Source of the DNA: Nodosilinea foveolarum
Lineage (GTDB): Bacteria; Cyanobacteriota; Cyanobacteriia; Phormidesmidales; Phormidesmidaceae
Length of the DNA: 51,487 nt
Direction: 5' to 3'
Assembly (NCBI GenBank): GCA_003242035.1
Contig: QBMC01000011.1
Span: 1 to 51,487 of the forward strand
Within the stretch, counting starts at the first letter, position 1. Every line of letters starts with the position of its first letter. The translations under genes were made by a program, and so were the position numbers. Shown piece by piece: positions 34,960-42,889 of the stretch. The notes beneath the pieces are model-generated. The model ran no database searches, had not been told where the DNA came from, and saw only the letters and a program-made list of their open reading frames with translations.

Positions 34960-36702
34960 CTAAGCGAGAACTTCTTTGAGCTTGTGCTGGTTCCAAAGAT
35001 CTTGGTAGAGGCCGGGTTGGGTGACGAGTTCTGTGTGGGTGCCGGACTGGGCGATGCGGCCTTTGTCCATGACTAGGATGCGATCGCACGAAGCCGCTGC
35101 CGACATTTGATGCGAGACAAAAATCACGGTTTTCCGCTGCGTCTCACTAGAAAGGTTATCCAAGATTTGAGTAGCCGTTTGATTATCTACGCTAGAGAGC
35201 GCATCATCTAGTACGAGAATTGGCGCATCTACTAATATCGCCCGAGACAATGCCGACCGCTGCCGCTGACCGCCAGAAAGCGTGATGCCTCGTTCGCCTA
35301 CCAGCGTTTTGTATTGGTTGGGAAAGTTCAAAATCTCGCCGTGAAGCTGGGCTTCTTTGGCCGCGTATTCTACTTCGCGCTGCTCGGCAGTCGGATCGCC
35401 GTATCGAACATTATTTTTGACGGTGGTGCTAAATAGGAAGCTGTTTTGGGGGACGAAGGCGATCGCTCCCCTCAAATCCGACAGCTCTACCTGCGTCACA
35501 TCTAGCCCGTCTATAAACAGCTCGCCCGTCTCAATCTCTAGCAATCGGGGGAGGGCCATCGCCAACGTTGATTTGCCCGACCCAATCGGCCCGACCACGG
35601 CCACAGTCTGTCCCGGTTCAATGACAAAATTCACCCGATCTAGCGCCGGACGATCGGAGCCTGGAAAAGTAAAGGTAAGATCGTGGGCTTCTAGTCGGCC
35701 AATTGGGTTCGGGAGGGCCATCGCGCTCGAAGTATCGCGAATCTCTGGTTTGGCGGCGAAAATAGCCTCCACCCGATCTAAGCTGACCTCGCCTCTTTGG
35801 TAAGCCGTAATCGTAAAGCCCAGAAGCGCGGTTGGAAAAACGAGCTGCTGGATAAACAGGAAGATAGCAACAAAATCACCCGCCGTCATCTGGCCATTGC
35901 GAATCGACTGAGAGCCAATCGCTAAAGCGATCACCAAGCTTAGACTGGCAAAGCCACCCAGCAGTGGGAAAAGAATATTTCGAGTTTTAGCGAGCGCCAG
36001 ATTCGCGTCTAGCAAGCTGCTATTACGCTGAGCAAACGCCAGCCGCTCATTCTCCTCTTGAGCGTAAATTTTCACCAGCGAAATGCCGCCCATATCTTCC
36101 TGAATCAGATCGCTGATGTGGGAGATTTCTTCTTGGACATCTAGCTGCTGTCGTCGCAGACGATTGCCAAAAACAGCCACGACGCTAAACATAACCGGAT
36201 AGACAGCCAGAGAAAAGAGCGTCACGCGGCCATCTAGATTAGCCATCGCAGGCACGATCAGGATGTAGGCAAAAAACGTATTGGCTATACTCAGCACGGC
36301 AAATCCTAGCAGACGACGAATATTATCTACATCGCTCGTCGCTCTATTGATCAGGTCACCAATCGTATTTCGTGCAAAGTAAGCCGGTTCTAACGTTAGC
36401 AAATGCTCAAATATGCGCTGTTTGAGGTCGAACTCTACTTGCCGACCTACGCCAAATATCAAAATCCGCGAAGCCATGCGGATAAACCACATAATGCTCG
36501 CCAGTACAAATACCAGCAAAACGTAGCGCACAAGCCGACCAAAACTAAACGTAACGGTCAGCTCGTCAACGATATAGCCAATGATCAGCGGGATAGACAC
36601 CCCAACCGCATTAACGACTAACAAGGCCACTAGGCCCAAAATTACATCCTTTCGATGCGGCTTCAAGTAAGCAACAAACCGCATCAATCTCGATTGAGCC
36701 AT
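34960..36702 (-). CDS. ABC exporter, fused permease and ATPase (MdlB/MsbA-like)
   Basis: From the ATG at 36702 the protein has 580 residues; the frame extends 18 codons upstream without a convincing signal. Six membrane segments are expected in residues 15-310 (for example DVILGLVALLVVNAVGVSIP). The coupling-helix region contains FEHLLTLEPAYFARNTIGDLINRATSDVD. The ATPase domain has VAVVGPIGSGKSTLAMAL (Walker A), FVPQNSFLF (Q-loop), GITLSGGQRQRSALSRAI (signature), PILVLDDALSSVD (Walker B) and IFVSHQMSA (switch His). It is a half-transporter that must dimerise. Substrates of such exporters (lipids, drugs, peptides) cannot be read from sequence. It is transcribed leftward, alone. Confidence 0.93.
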   Translation of the reverse strand: MAQSRLMRFVAYLKPHRKDVILGLVALLVVNAVGVSIPLIIGYIVDELTVTFSFGRLVRYVLLVFVLASIMWFIRMASRILIFGVGRQVEFDLKQRIFEHLLTLEPAYFARNTIGDLINRATSDVDNIRRLLGFAVLSIANTFFAYILIVPAMANLDGRVTLFSLAVYPVMFSVVAVFGNRLRRQQLDVQEEISHISDLIQEDMGGISLVKIYAQEENERLAFAQRNSSLLDANLALAKTRNILFPLLGGFASLSLVIALAIGSQSIRNGQMTAGDFVAIFLFIQQLVFPTALLGFTITAYQRGEVSLDRVEAIFAAKPEIRDTSSAMALPNPIGRLEAHDLTFTFPGSDRPALDRVNFVIEPGQTVAVVGPIGSGKSTLAMALPRLLEIETGELFIDGLDVTQVELSDLRGAIAFVPQNSFLFSTTVKNNVRYGDPTAEQREVEYAAKEAQLHGEILNFPNQYKTLVGERGITLSGGQRQRSALSRAILVDAPILVLDDALSSVDNQTATQILDNLSSETQRKTVIFVSHQMSAAASCDRILVMDKGRIAQSGTHTELVTQPGLYQDLWNQHKLKEVLA

Positions 36703-36837
36703 AGATAGACAAGCCCGTATAAAACGCAGGATATCCCCCGCAAAACATCGAAGCAAGACTGCCTAAAGCAATTTTCCACCCCGAGTTAACCAGGATACTG
36801 TTAAATTTGCTGCGCTGTCATACCCATTGACGCATAC

Positions 36838-37926
36838 CTATATCTCAATGCTTGGATCCCAGCCAAAGTTGAAATTAGGTAGCCAGCCTCGCAAGAAATA
36901 ATATAAGGAAGTTAGCACCTCATCCCAATAGCGAGTTGTCAGTTGCAGCGCATCAACGCTGGGAAGGATAGAAGGAAGCCGCTCTAACAGATCTCCTCCC
37001 CGGTTAAAGCGAGCTGAGTAAAAATCAGTCGGCCTAGCAATCACCTCTAAGCCTATCCTTTCAAACGTCAGCGCTGCTCTCGACATGATAATAGCGGGCG
37101 CAACCAGCACAATTCGGGCATCATTGTTAGAATCACTGCGAGCTTCTCTATTGCCGACAACCTGGCTTTCCTCTAGCAACTCTTCCACGTCCTCAGCAGT
37201 TTCACGAATATTTAGGCCGCTGTCTTCAACTCGAATAGCACTCTCTGGAACGCCGTTTCGCACCAAAATATTACGGACAATGGTGTTGGATGGGTCGCCA
37301 TCTGAGCCACCCGCTGTTACTATCACAAACGGAGAAGCTCCCAATGCGCGAGCGCGATCATAAAGATCTGCGGCATAGATCAATCGGGGGGCTAGCACTG
37401 TATTGATGGAAGTATCATCAATGTTTTCGAGACCGTCTATGGCAACTGAGACATTGCGCTGATCGCCAATGACTACAATAGCGCCAGCCTCGCCCAGATT
37501 CGCACCGGGCACCTCGCCGGTGCGACAAACCCCTTCACAGAGTTCAGATCGATTTGTAAAAGCTTGACGAACAGAACCTTCAGCCTCGGTCACCAACGCC
37601 TGTGCAAGAATCGGAATGCTTGAGAAAAGCAGCACGCTGAGCGCGATCATCACCGGCATTGGCTTTATCCGTTTATAGCCTTCACCGAGTGCGCCCCCTA
37701 GCAATACCAAAGCAAAGCCAAGTGGCCTAAACGGGAAGGAAATAATTTGCCAGATAATGCTGACGGTAGCGTTATCGGCTTCTAGAAAAGACAGCGCGAG
37801 TAGGGCGATAAAAATAATGCCACCAAACAAAGTTAGATACTTTTGCGGGATAACTCTAACTAGGATGTACCAAAGCAAAAGCCCTATCGAGGCCCATAGC
37901 AATATACGAGTGAGCAATACCAGCAT
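36838..37926 (-). CDS. YdcF/SanA/ElyC-like DUF218 membrane protein
   Basis: The 362-residue protein has about four membrane segments in the first 120 residues (MLVLLTRILLWASIGLLLWYIL, FGGIIFIALLALSFLEA and later). It then has an exported or cytoplasmic DUF218 domain: GAIVVIGDQRN, APRLIYAADLYDRARALG, FVIVTAGGSD, VRNGVPESAIRVEDSGLNIRETAEDVEEL, RIVLVAPAIIMSRAALTFERIGL and a C-terminal LTTRYWDEVLTSLYYFLRGWL. The order matches ElyC/SanA/YdcF proteins, which act around envelope integrity and polyprenyl-phosphate metabolism in enterobacteria. The cyanobacterial role is unproven. It is followed leftward by the ABC exporter after about 135 bases. Confidence 0.85.
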   Translation of the reverse strand: MLVLLTRILLWASIGLLLWYILVRVIPQKYLTLFGGIIFIALLALSFLEADNATVSIIWQIISFPFRPLGFALVLLGGALGEGYKRIKPMPVMIALSVLLFSSIPILAQALVTEAEGSVRQAFTNRSELCEGVCRTGEVPGANLGEAGAIVVIGDQRNVSVAIDGLENIDDTSINTVLAPRLIYAADLYDRARALGASPFVIVTAGGSDGDPSNTIVRNILVRNGVPESAIRVEDSGLNIRETAEDVEELLEESQVVGNREARSDSNNDARIVLVAPAIIMSRAALTFERIGLEVIARPTDFYSARFNRGGDLLERLPSILPSVDALQLTTRYWDEVLTSLYYFLRGWLPNFNFGWDPSIEI

Positions 37927-38044
37927 TTCTATCTCTCTTGGGGGTGAAGCATCAGTACGTAAGGACTATTGAAAAATGACAATAGCGGCTCAATTTATTC
38001 AATTGCTTGTGTGAAGAGTTAAGCACACTCAGCTCATTTCAGCC

Positions 38045-38080
38045 ACAAAAAAACGGAGGCTTTTTTAAAAAGCCTCCGTT
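38045..38080 (-). terminator. Rho-independent terminator after the DUF1517 gene
   Basis: On the minus strand AACGGAGGCTTTTT pairs with AAAAAAGCCTCCGTT and is followed directly by seven T. It lies about 40 bases beyond the stop of the DUF1517 gene and separates it from the YdcF-like gene downstream. Confidence 0.9.
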
Positions 38081-38117
38081 CCCAAGTGTTTTGTTAGGTT
38101 AAATTTGAGAATCGACT

Positions 38118-39107
38118 CTAAATCAACTTAAGATTTGGATACTCAGCAATCATTTCATCAGCCGTCAGCGTTTCGCCAGAAATCTGGGGTGTCCACAGAA
38201 CTTCTACCGCCATTAGCTGTTCGCTAGAAATCGACCCAATTTTGTTAATGACATCGCGCACATCGGCTTGAGTACTAACTTTAGGCAGATTCAGCTTGCC
38301 CTGAGTCGCGACCAAAACAGTCGCTACGATGTATTCACCCGGCGCTGAGTTTGCCAAATCTCCGCTCGTGGGCAGGGCCGCTTTGGGCTTAGACTGGGCG
38401 AGCTGTGCATTCACGTTAGAGAGCGTCTCACCCGTGAACTTGCTGCGTTCGGCGATCGCCAACTGATTAAACGCCTGCTCAGCCGCTGATAGCTTAGTTT
38501 GATCCGACTCCACATCGGCATAGGCCCAATATTCGGGATTGCGCATTAGAGACAGCGTGGTCTCTTGCAAAACTTTAGTTAAGCCAGCAGAGGTGCCCGT
38601 ATCCGCGCTCTGAGCCATCTGGTTGAGATCGGCTTGGATGCCCCGAGCTTCCGCGAGTAAACCGACCTGCAATCGAGCGACAGAGACCGTCGGATTACTG
38701 CTATAAGCTTCAACGCTGTCGGCATTGACGCCCGCATTACGAAAGGCATTGAGAACAAAATTGGCCAGGGCGATCGCAATGAAAATGCCAAAAATACCGC
38801 CCACGCCGCCAAAGCCCATAAACGGCAGAATAAACGGCAGACCAAATCCACCGCCGGGATAGTAGCCCCTTCCATAGCCGCCACCGCCGTAGCCTGCAGA
38901 AGGCCCCCGCGAATAAGAACTCGGGGCGCGAGTAGGCGCACGGAAGCTGCCGCCACCGATACGTCCACCTGCTCGCGCGGCCATTGCGCCATCTGCCTGA
39001 GAAAATATCAGCACAGCGGCGAGGCCGAAGACAAAGCAGGACTTGAGAACAGACTTTAATAGGGGTCTTATAGAAAGACGCGCCCAGGTTTTCATTCTTT
39101 CAACCAT
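38118..39107 (-). CDS. DUF1517 family membrane protein
   Basis: The ATG at 39107 (MVERMKTWARLSIRPLLKSV) is preferred over the longer frame because it is followed within 25 residues by a signal-like hydrophobic segment (SCFVFGLAAVLIFSQADGAMA) with an AxA-type cleavage region. Next come an Arg/Gly/Ser/Tyr-rich stretch with GGGSFRAPTRAPSSYSRG and GGGGYG, a membrane segment (GGIFGIFIAIALANFVLNAF), and a soluble DUF1517 domain starting VSVARLQVGLLAEARGIQ. That domain includes the MRNPEYWAYAD and PTSGDLANSAPGEYIVATVLVATQG segments. The family is present in cyanobacteria and plastids with unknown function. The length is about 329 residues. A start at 39095 is also possible. Confidence 0.85.
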   Translation of the reverse strand: MVERMKTWARLSIRPLLKSVLKSCFVFGLAAVLIFSQADGAMAARAGGRIGGGSFRAPTRAPSSYSRGPSAGYGGGGYGRGYYPGGGFGLPFILPFMGFGGVGGIFGIFIAIALANFVLNAFRNAGVNADSVEAYSSNPTVSVARLQVGLLAEARGIQADLNQMAQSADTGTSAGLTKVLQETTLSLMRNPEYWAYADVESDQTKLSAAEQAFNQLAIAERSKFTGETLSNVNAQLAQSKPKAALPTSGDLANSAPGEYIVATVLVATQGKLNLPKVSTQADVRDVINKIGSISSEQLMAVEVLWTPQISGETLTADEMIAEYPNLKLI

Positions 39108-39255
39108 GATCAACTTTTGAACAGTTTGTGAGGGGTTTGTGTATACCGATACTGTAGCGCCTTTCCCGATGTGAGAGAGCGTTTTTAAGCCTGTCAAAAG
39201 GGAGGGATTGCCGTACTTTGCGCTCAATTTGCCCGTCTAATTTTACCGGGTTGAC

Positions 39256-39495
39256 TCACTCATTAGCCGCGCTTGAGCCGCCGCCAACAATCGTGACAAT
39301 CTCTAGGCGATCACCCGACTGAACCACCGTTTGATCCCACAGTCCTCTTGCCAATATCTCACCGTTATATTCCACCGCAACCAATCTGGGATTAAGGCCC
39401 ACCTCAGTCAAAAAATTAGGTAATTTTGTACCTGAAGCGCAAGTCTTAGACTCTCCATTCACCTGAAGTTCAATCGTATTAGGCGGGTTATTCAT
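39256..39495 (-). CDS. thiS: Sulfur carrier protein ThiS, with C-terminal extension
   Basis: ThiS carries sulfur as a C-terminal thiocarboxylate for the thiazole half of thiamine. The ATG at 39495 gives 79 residues: IELQVNGESKTC, LPNFLTEVGLNPRLVAVEYNGEILARGLWDQTVVQSGDRLEIVTIV, then GGG. In normal ThiS the protein stops at or directly after the Gly-Gly pair, which must be terminal for activation by ThiF-type enzymes. Here six more residues (SSAANE) follow. Either the extension is removed or tolerated, or this copy is inactive. It follows thiE in the same direction after 48 bases, so the two are likely one operon. Confidence 0.88.
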   Translation of the reverse strand: MNNPPNTIELQVNGESKTCASGTKLPNFLTEVGLNPRLVAVEYNGEILARGLWDQTVVQSGDRLEIVTIVGGGSSAANE

Positions 39496-39551
39496 CAGAT
39501 GCACTGTCTATATTAATGATTGATTTACGCAGTTATTTTCGGCGACGGCAG

Positions 39552-40802
39552 CTAAGCGTATTGTTGGGTTTGGCGAACGAGAGATCGCGCCACCTCAGCC
39601 GGATCGTCAGCCTGCATTAACGCCCGAACCACCGCCACCCGAGTAGCGCCCGCCGCCAGCGTCGGCTCCAAATTATCGGCATTAAGGCCGCCAATCGTAA
39701 ACCAGGGCATCGTGGCATGTTCGGCGGCATAGCGCACATACTCGTTACCCGAGGCCGCCTTACCCGGCTTGGTGGGCGTCTCGTGCACCGGCCCCACGCC
39801 GATATAGTCAGCTTTTTCGGCTAACGCCTGCTGAAGCTCTTGAGAATTCGTGGTAGAGCGGCCCACAATTTTGTCTGGCCCTAGAATGCGGCGAGCCACC
39901 TCCATCGGCAAATCGTGCTGGCCTAAATGCACCCCGTCCGCATCCGCTGCTGCTGCGATATCTATGCGGTCGTTAACGATAAATAAAGCTCCATAGCGAT
40001 GACAGAGCGATCGCATCTGCTTAGCCATCGCCAATCGCTCATCATCCGCAGCCGTCTTTTCTCGGTATTGCACAATGGCAATCCCCCCTTTTAGCGCCGA
40101 CTCAACCACCTCTAAAAAGTTAGGAACTGGCGAAGTCACCAAATAAGTGCGCGCCCTAGTTAGCTGCTGCCAGCGCTGAGCTGAGTTCTCGGCTGGCTGA
40201 GCGGTCGTAGACTCTGAATTCACCATAGGATCTAAAATTTGGCTGTCGATTGTATAAAGCTGATATCGCATCTGCTTGCAAGCAGCCGACATCTCAAGAT
40301 TATAGAGTTTGCCATATTCTTCGAGCACTCTGAGCGCTTCTTGAACCCGCGCAAAGTTGGCCTGTAAAAGCGCCGTTAGGCTAGGGCGAACGGCCTCTCT
40401 AGAATGCGTTAGAGCAGTCCCTAAGTCACCCGGCGTATCTCTTGCAGCGCGAATCTGCGAACTGTGCCAACTCGCCAGCACCTGACGTAAGTGCTTGAGC
40501 TGCGCCGTCGAATCCTCATCGTTCAGACCAAACCGGCACCATTCTTCAATCGTCCGAATGCCCTCCCTAGCCCGGTCTAAATTGGCGTCTAGAATACGCA
40601 GCACAGCAGAAGGGACCATAGCCAGAGTATCGTTTTGCTCGACCAAACGGGAAAACTTGATTTGAGGCGATCGCACTGCATCCTCATCTAAAGAAGATTC
40701 AGTATCAGCGTCTATAGACCTGAACGCTAGAGGATCAGACGGTGAGGGAGGATGAGACATCAGCAAAGCTGTAAAACGGCTAGAAGGGTAGGAGATATGC
40801 AC
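39552..40802 (-). CDS. thiE: Thiamine-phosphate synthase with N-terminal ThiD2-like domain
   Basis: The C-terminal 210 residues are ThiE, joining the pyrimidine and thiazole phosphates: YLVTSPVPNFLEVVESALKGGIAIVQYREK, FIVNDRIDIAAAADADGVHLGQHDLP, DYIGVGPVHETPTKPGK and PWFTIGGLNADNL. Before it lies the cyanobacterial extra domain LRILDANLDRAREGIRTIEEW with ALRVLEEYGKLYN, which I equate with the ThiD2-type domain. The first 60 residues are poorly conserved, so the true start is uncertain: GTG at 40802 (416 residues), ATG at 40760 or ATG at 40619. No TPP riboswitch was seen upstream. It is divergent from the beta-helix protein gene across 179 bases. Confidence 0.92.
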   Translation of the reverse strand: MHISYPSSRFTALLMSHPPSPSDPLAFRSIDADTESSLDEDAVRSPQIKFSRLVEQNDTLAMVPSAVLRILDANLDRAREGIRTIEEWCRFGLNDEDSTAQLKHLRQVLASWHSSQIRAARDTPGDLGTALTHSREAVRPSLTALLQANFARVQEALRVLEEYGKLYNLEMSAACKQMRYQLYTIDSQILDPMVNSESTTAQPAENSAQRWQQLTRARTYLVTSPVPNFLEVVESALKGGIAIVQYREKTAADDERLAMAKQMRSLCHRYGALFIVNDRIDIAAAADADGVHLGQHDLPMEVARRILGPDKIVGRSTTNSQELQQALAEKADYIGVGPVHETPTKPGKAASGNEYVRYAAEHATMPWFTIGGLNADNLEPTLAAGATRVAVVRALMQADDPAEVARSLVRQTQQYA

Positions 40803-40981
40803 TCGTCCTATCTATACTCATCTTAGTAGTTACACGGGTGTGAAACTTGACAACCGTAGTCGCTAAACCTCATATTTCAAGAGCAGGTACAAATGCTCAA
40901 TCCTTTTGTTCATCTGGATTATATGACTCGTTATGCGAGCGTTTTCCAGGGTTTGTTTGCTATGAAGAGGCTACCTAATTA

Positions 40982-42841
40982 ATGTGGGATAACTATTCTC
41001 GGGTGGCTGCTGCCGCCGCCAGCGTTTTGCTACTAGGTGCCGTTGCTGAACCCGCGCGATCACACACCACGCTATCAGATCAACCCGTCAGCCACCAACT
41101 GCTAGCCTCAGGAGCCGCTTCAGAGAGCGCCTACCAAACGCTCTACGTAAATCCCGACATTGGCAGCGACCAGGCCGAAGGAATCGTAGACCAGCCAGTG
41201 CAAACGGTGACGCATGCACTCGCGATCGCCGCGCCCAACACGGTAATTGTGTTGGCCCCTGGAAAATACACCCAGGCCAGCGGCGAAGTCTTCCCCCTAC
41301 AGCTAAAGTCGGGCGTTACCATTCAAGGTACGCCCGGAGAGCGCAGCCGCAGCGCCATTATTGAAGGCGGCGGCAACTTTAATAGCCCCAGCCGCTCACA
41401 GCAAAACGCGGCGGTCGTCGCGGCTGACCGAGCAGGTATTGCCCAGGTAGCTATCTCTAATCCGGACGGCTATGGCTTGTGGATAGAATCTGCTAGTCCC
41501 ACGATTTTAGAAAGCGCCTTTGTCGGCAACCGTCAAACCGGCATCTATGTAACGGGCGGATCGCCTCGGGTTCAAGGCAGCTACTTCTCGGGGAATCGCG
41601 TGGCCGGATTGGTAGTGTTTGGCGCATCGAATGCCAGTATTGAGAGCAATACGTTTGAAGGTACAGGCGACGCCATTAGAGTAGTAGAGGGCGCAACCCC
41701 CGAAATTATCGGCAACCGTATGACAAACAACAATGCGGGCTTGGTGCTGATCGGGAACGCCCGCCCAGTGCTGAGAGACAACCTCATGGAAGGTAACCGC
41801 CGCAACGATATTGTCGAAATTGCGGCGAGTAGTACTCAAAGCGAGTTGGCCTCGCTCTCAACGTTAGTAGAGAGCGCAGCTAGTAGCGAGCAGAACGCCT
41901 CGAATGCGATCGCCATGACAGAGAATGTGCCAGGTGAACCGGCTGCTGTCGGCACATTACCACCGCTATCCACTGAGACCCGGTCGGCTACGAACCTGAC
42001 GCTATCTAGCGAGAATGCAGATATTGTACCGGGCGATCGCCTCGGACTCACGACAGAAGCCCGCCCGACTGTCGTCGAAGCGCCCCCCCCCGCCATTCGC
42101 TCGCGATTAGTCGAGCAGGCAGAAGCAGAAGCCGCGTTAGCTCAAAGGCAAACGGAATCAGCGCCTGTAGAAGTGACTAATGAAACTGTCAGTGAACCTG
42201 CCGTTGAACTGGTTGAGGCCACTAAACCCTTTGAAAGCCCTGAGTCTAACTCGCCGCCTGAGCTAGAAGCCGATGCGATCGCGCAGACAATACCCGCAGG
42301 CGCACCTGGATCGGCGTTAGCGGCACTGCAATCAGGACTCGCTGGGCGATCGCTATCTCCGCTGGTCGCGCTAGGCCCTCGTGCCGTAACCGGCGAAAAT
42401 CCCGATTCGCCTGTATTACCCGCTCGCAACGAAAGAGATCGACCCATCCGAGAAGAATCTGAAGCACCTGAAGAAGCTGAACCCGAGATCAGCAGGCCCT
42501 TCAATAACAACCGGCTAGCTGTGCCTAGTAGCGCCATTCCAATTGGCAGCGGTGGTAGTAGCACTGTTTTTTCACCTCCTAGCGGCGGCGGCATGGGGTC
42601 ACCACCCGCGCCCCCATCTAGAGCGCAGTCGTTAGGATTGTACTATCGAGTGTTTGTAGAAGCCTCCGATCCTTTTGTACAAGACGACGTTAAAGAAGTG
42701 GTTTCTGATGCTTTTCGAACACAGTTTGACGGGCGCACGATGATGCAGGTAGGGGCGTTTCCAACCGAAGAAGAAGCCGAAGAGAGGCAGCAACTGTTAG
42801 AGCAAAATAACTTCGATGCGCAGGTAGAGTACATCCGTTAA
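40982..42841 (+). CDS. Secreted DUF1565 beta-helix protein with SPOR-like C-terminus
   Basis: The 619-residue protein starts with a signal sequence (AAAAASVLLLGAVAEPARS). Residues 50-290 form a right-handed parallel beta-helix of the DUF1565 kind: YVNPDIGSDQAEG, VQTVTHALAIAAPNTVIVLAPGKY, FPLQLKSGVTIQG, then repeated short strands such as NRQTGIYVTGGSPRVQGSYFSG and GNRMTNNNAGLVLIGNARP. A long disordered Ser/Glu/Pro/Ala-rich linker follows (about residues 300-540). The last 75 residues (LYYRVFVEASDPFVQDDVKE, FDGRTMMQVGAFPTEEEAEE, LLEQNNFDAQVEYIR) look like a SPOR-type domain, which binds denuded peptidoglycan glycans. It is probably a cell-envelope protein. The beta-helix ligand is unknown. Confidence 0.85.
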   Translation: MWDNYSRVAAAAASVLLLGAVAEPARSHTTLSDQPVSHQLLASGAASESAYQTLYVNPDIGSDQAEGIVDQPVQTVTHALAIAAPNTVIVLAPGKYTQASGEVFPLQLKSGVTIQGTPGERSRSAIIEGGGNFNSPSRSQQNAAVVAADRAGIAQVAISNPDGYGLWIESASPTILESAFVGNRQTGIYVTGGSPRVQGSYFSGNRVAGLVVFGASNASIESNTFEGTGDAIRVVEGATPEIIGNRMTNNNAGLVLIGNARPVLRDNLMEGNRRNDIVEIAASSTQSELASLSTLVESAASSEQNASNAIAMTENVPGEPAAVGTLPPLSTETRSATNLTLSSENADIVPGDRLGLTTEARPTVVEAPPPAIRSRLVEQAEAEAALAQRQTESAPVEVTNETVSEPAVELVEATKPFESPESNSPPELEADAIAQTIPAGAPGSALAALQSGLAGRSLSPLVALGPRAVTGENPDSPVLPARNERDRPIREESEAPEEAEPEISRPFNNNRLAVPSSAIPIGSGGSSTVFSPPSGGGMGSPPAPPSRAQSLGLYYRVFVEASDPFVQDDVKEVVSDAFRTQFDGRTMMQVGAFPTEEEAEERQQLLEQNNFDAQVEYIR

Positions 42842-42889
42842 ACCACGTTCATCTTTCAATCTGCGAAAAGGATAATGAGAGAACTGGGA

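Noticed and set aside
40803-40981. Expected TPP riboswitch upstream of thiE
   Set aside because: The conserved CUGAGA and ACCUGAUCUGG-like elements are not present on either strand in this interval.
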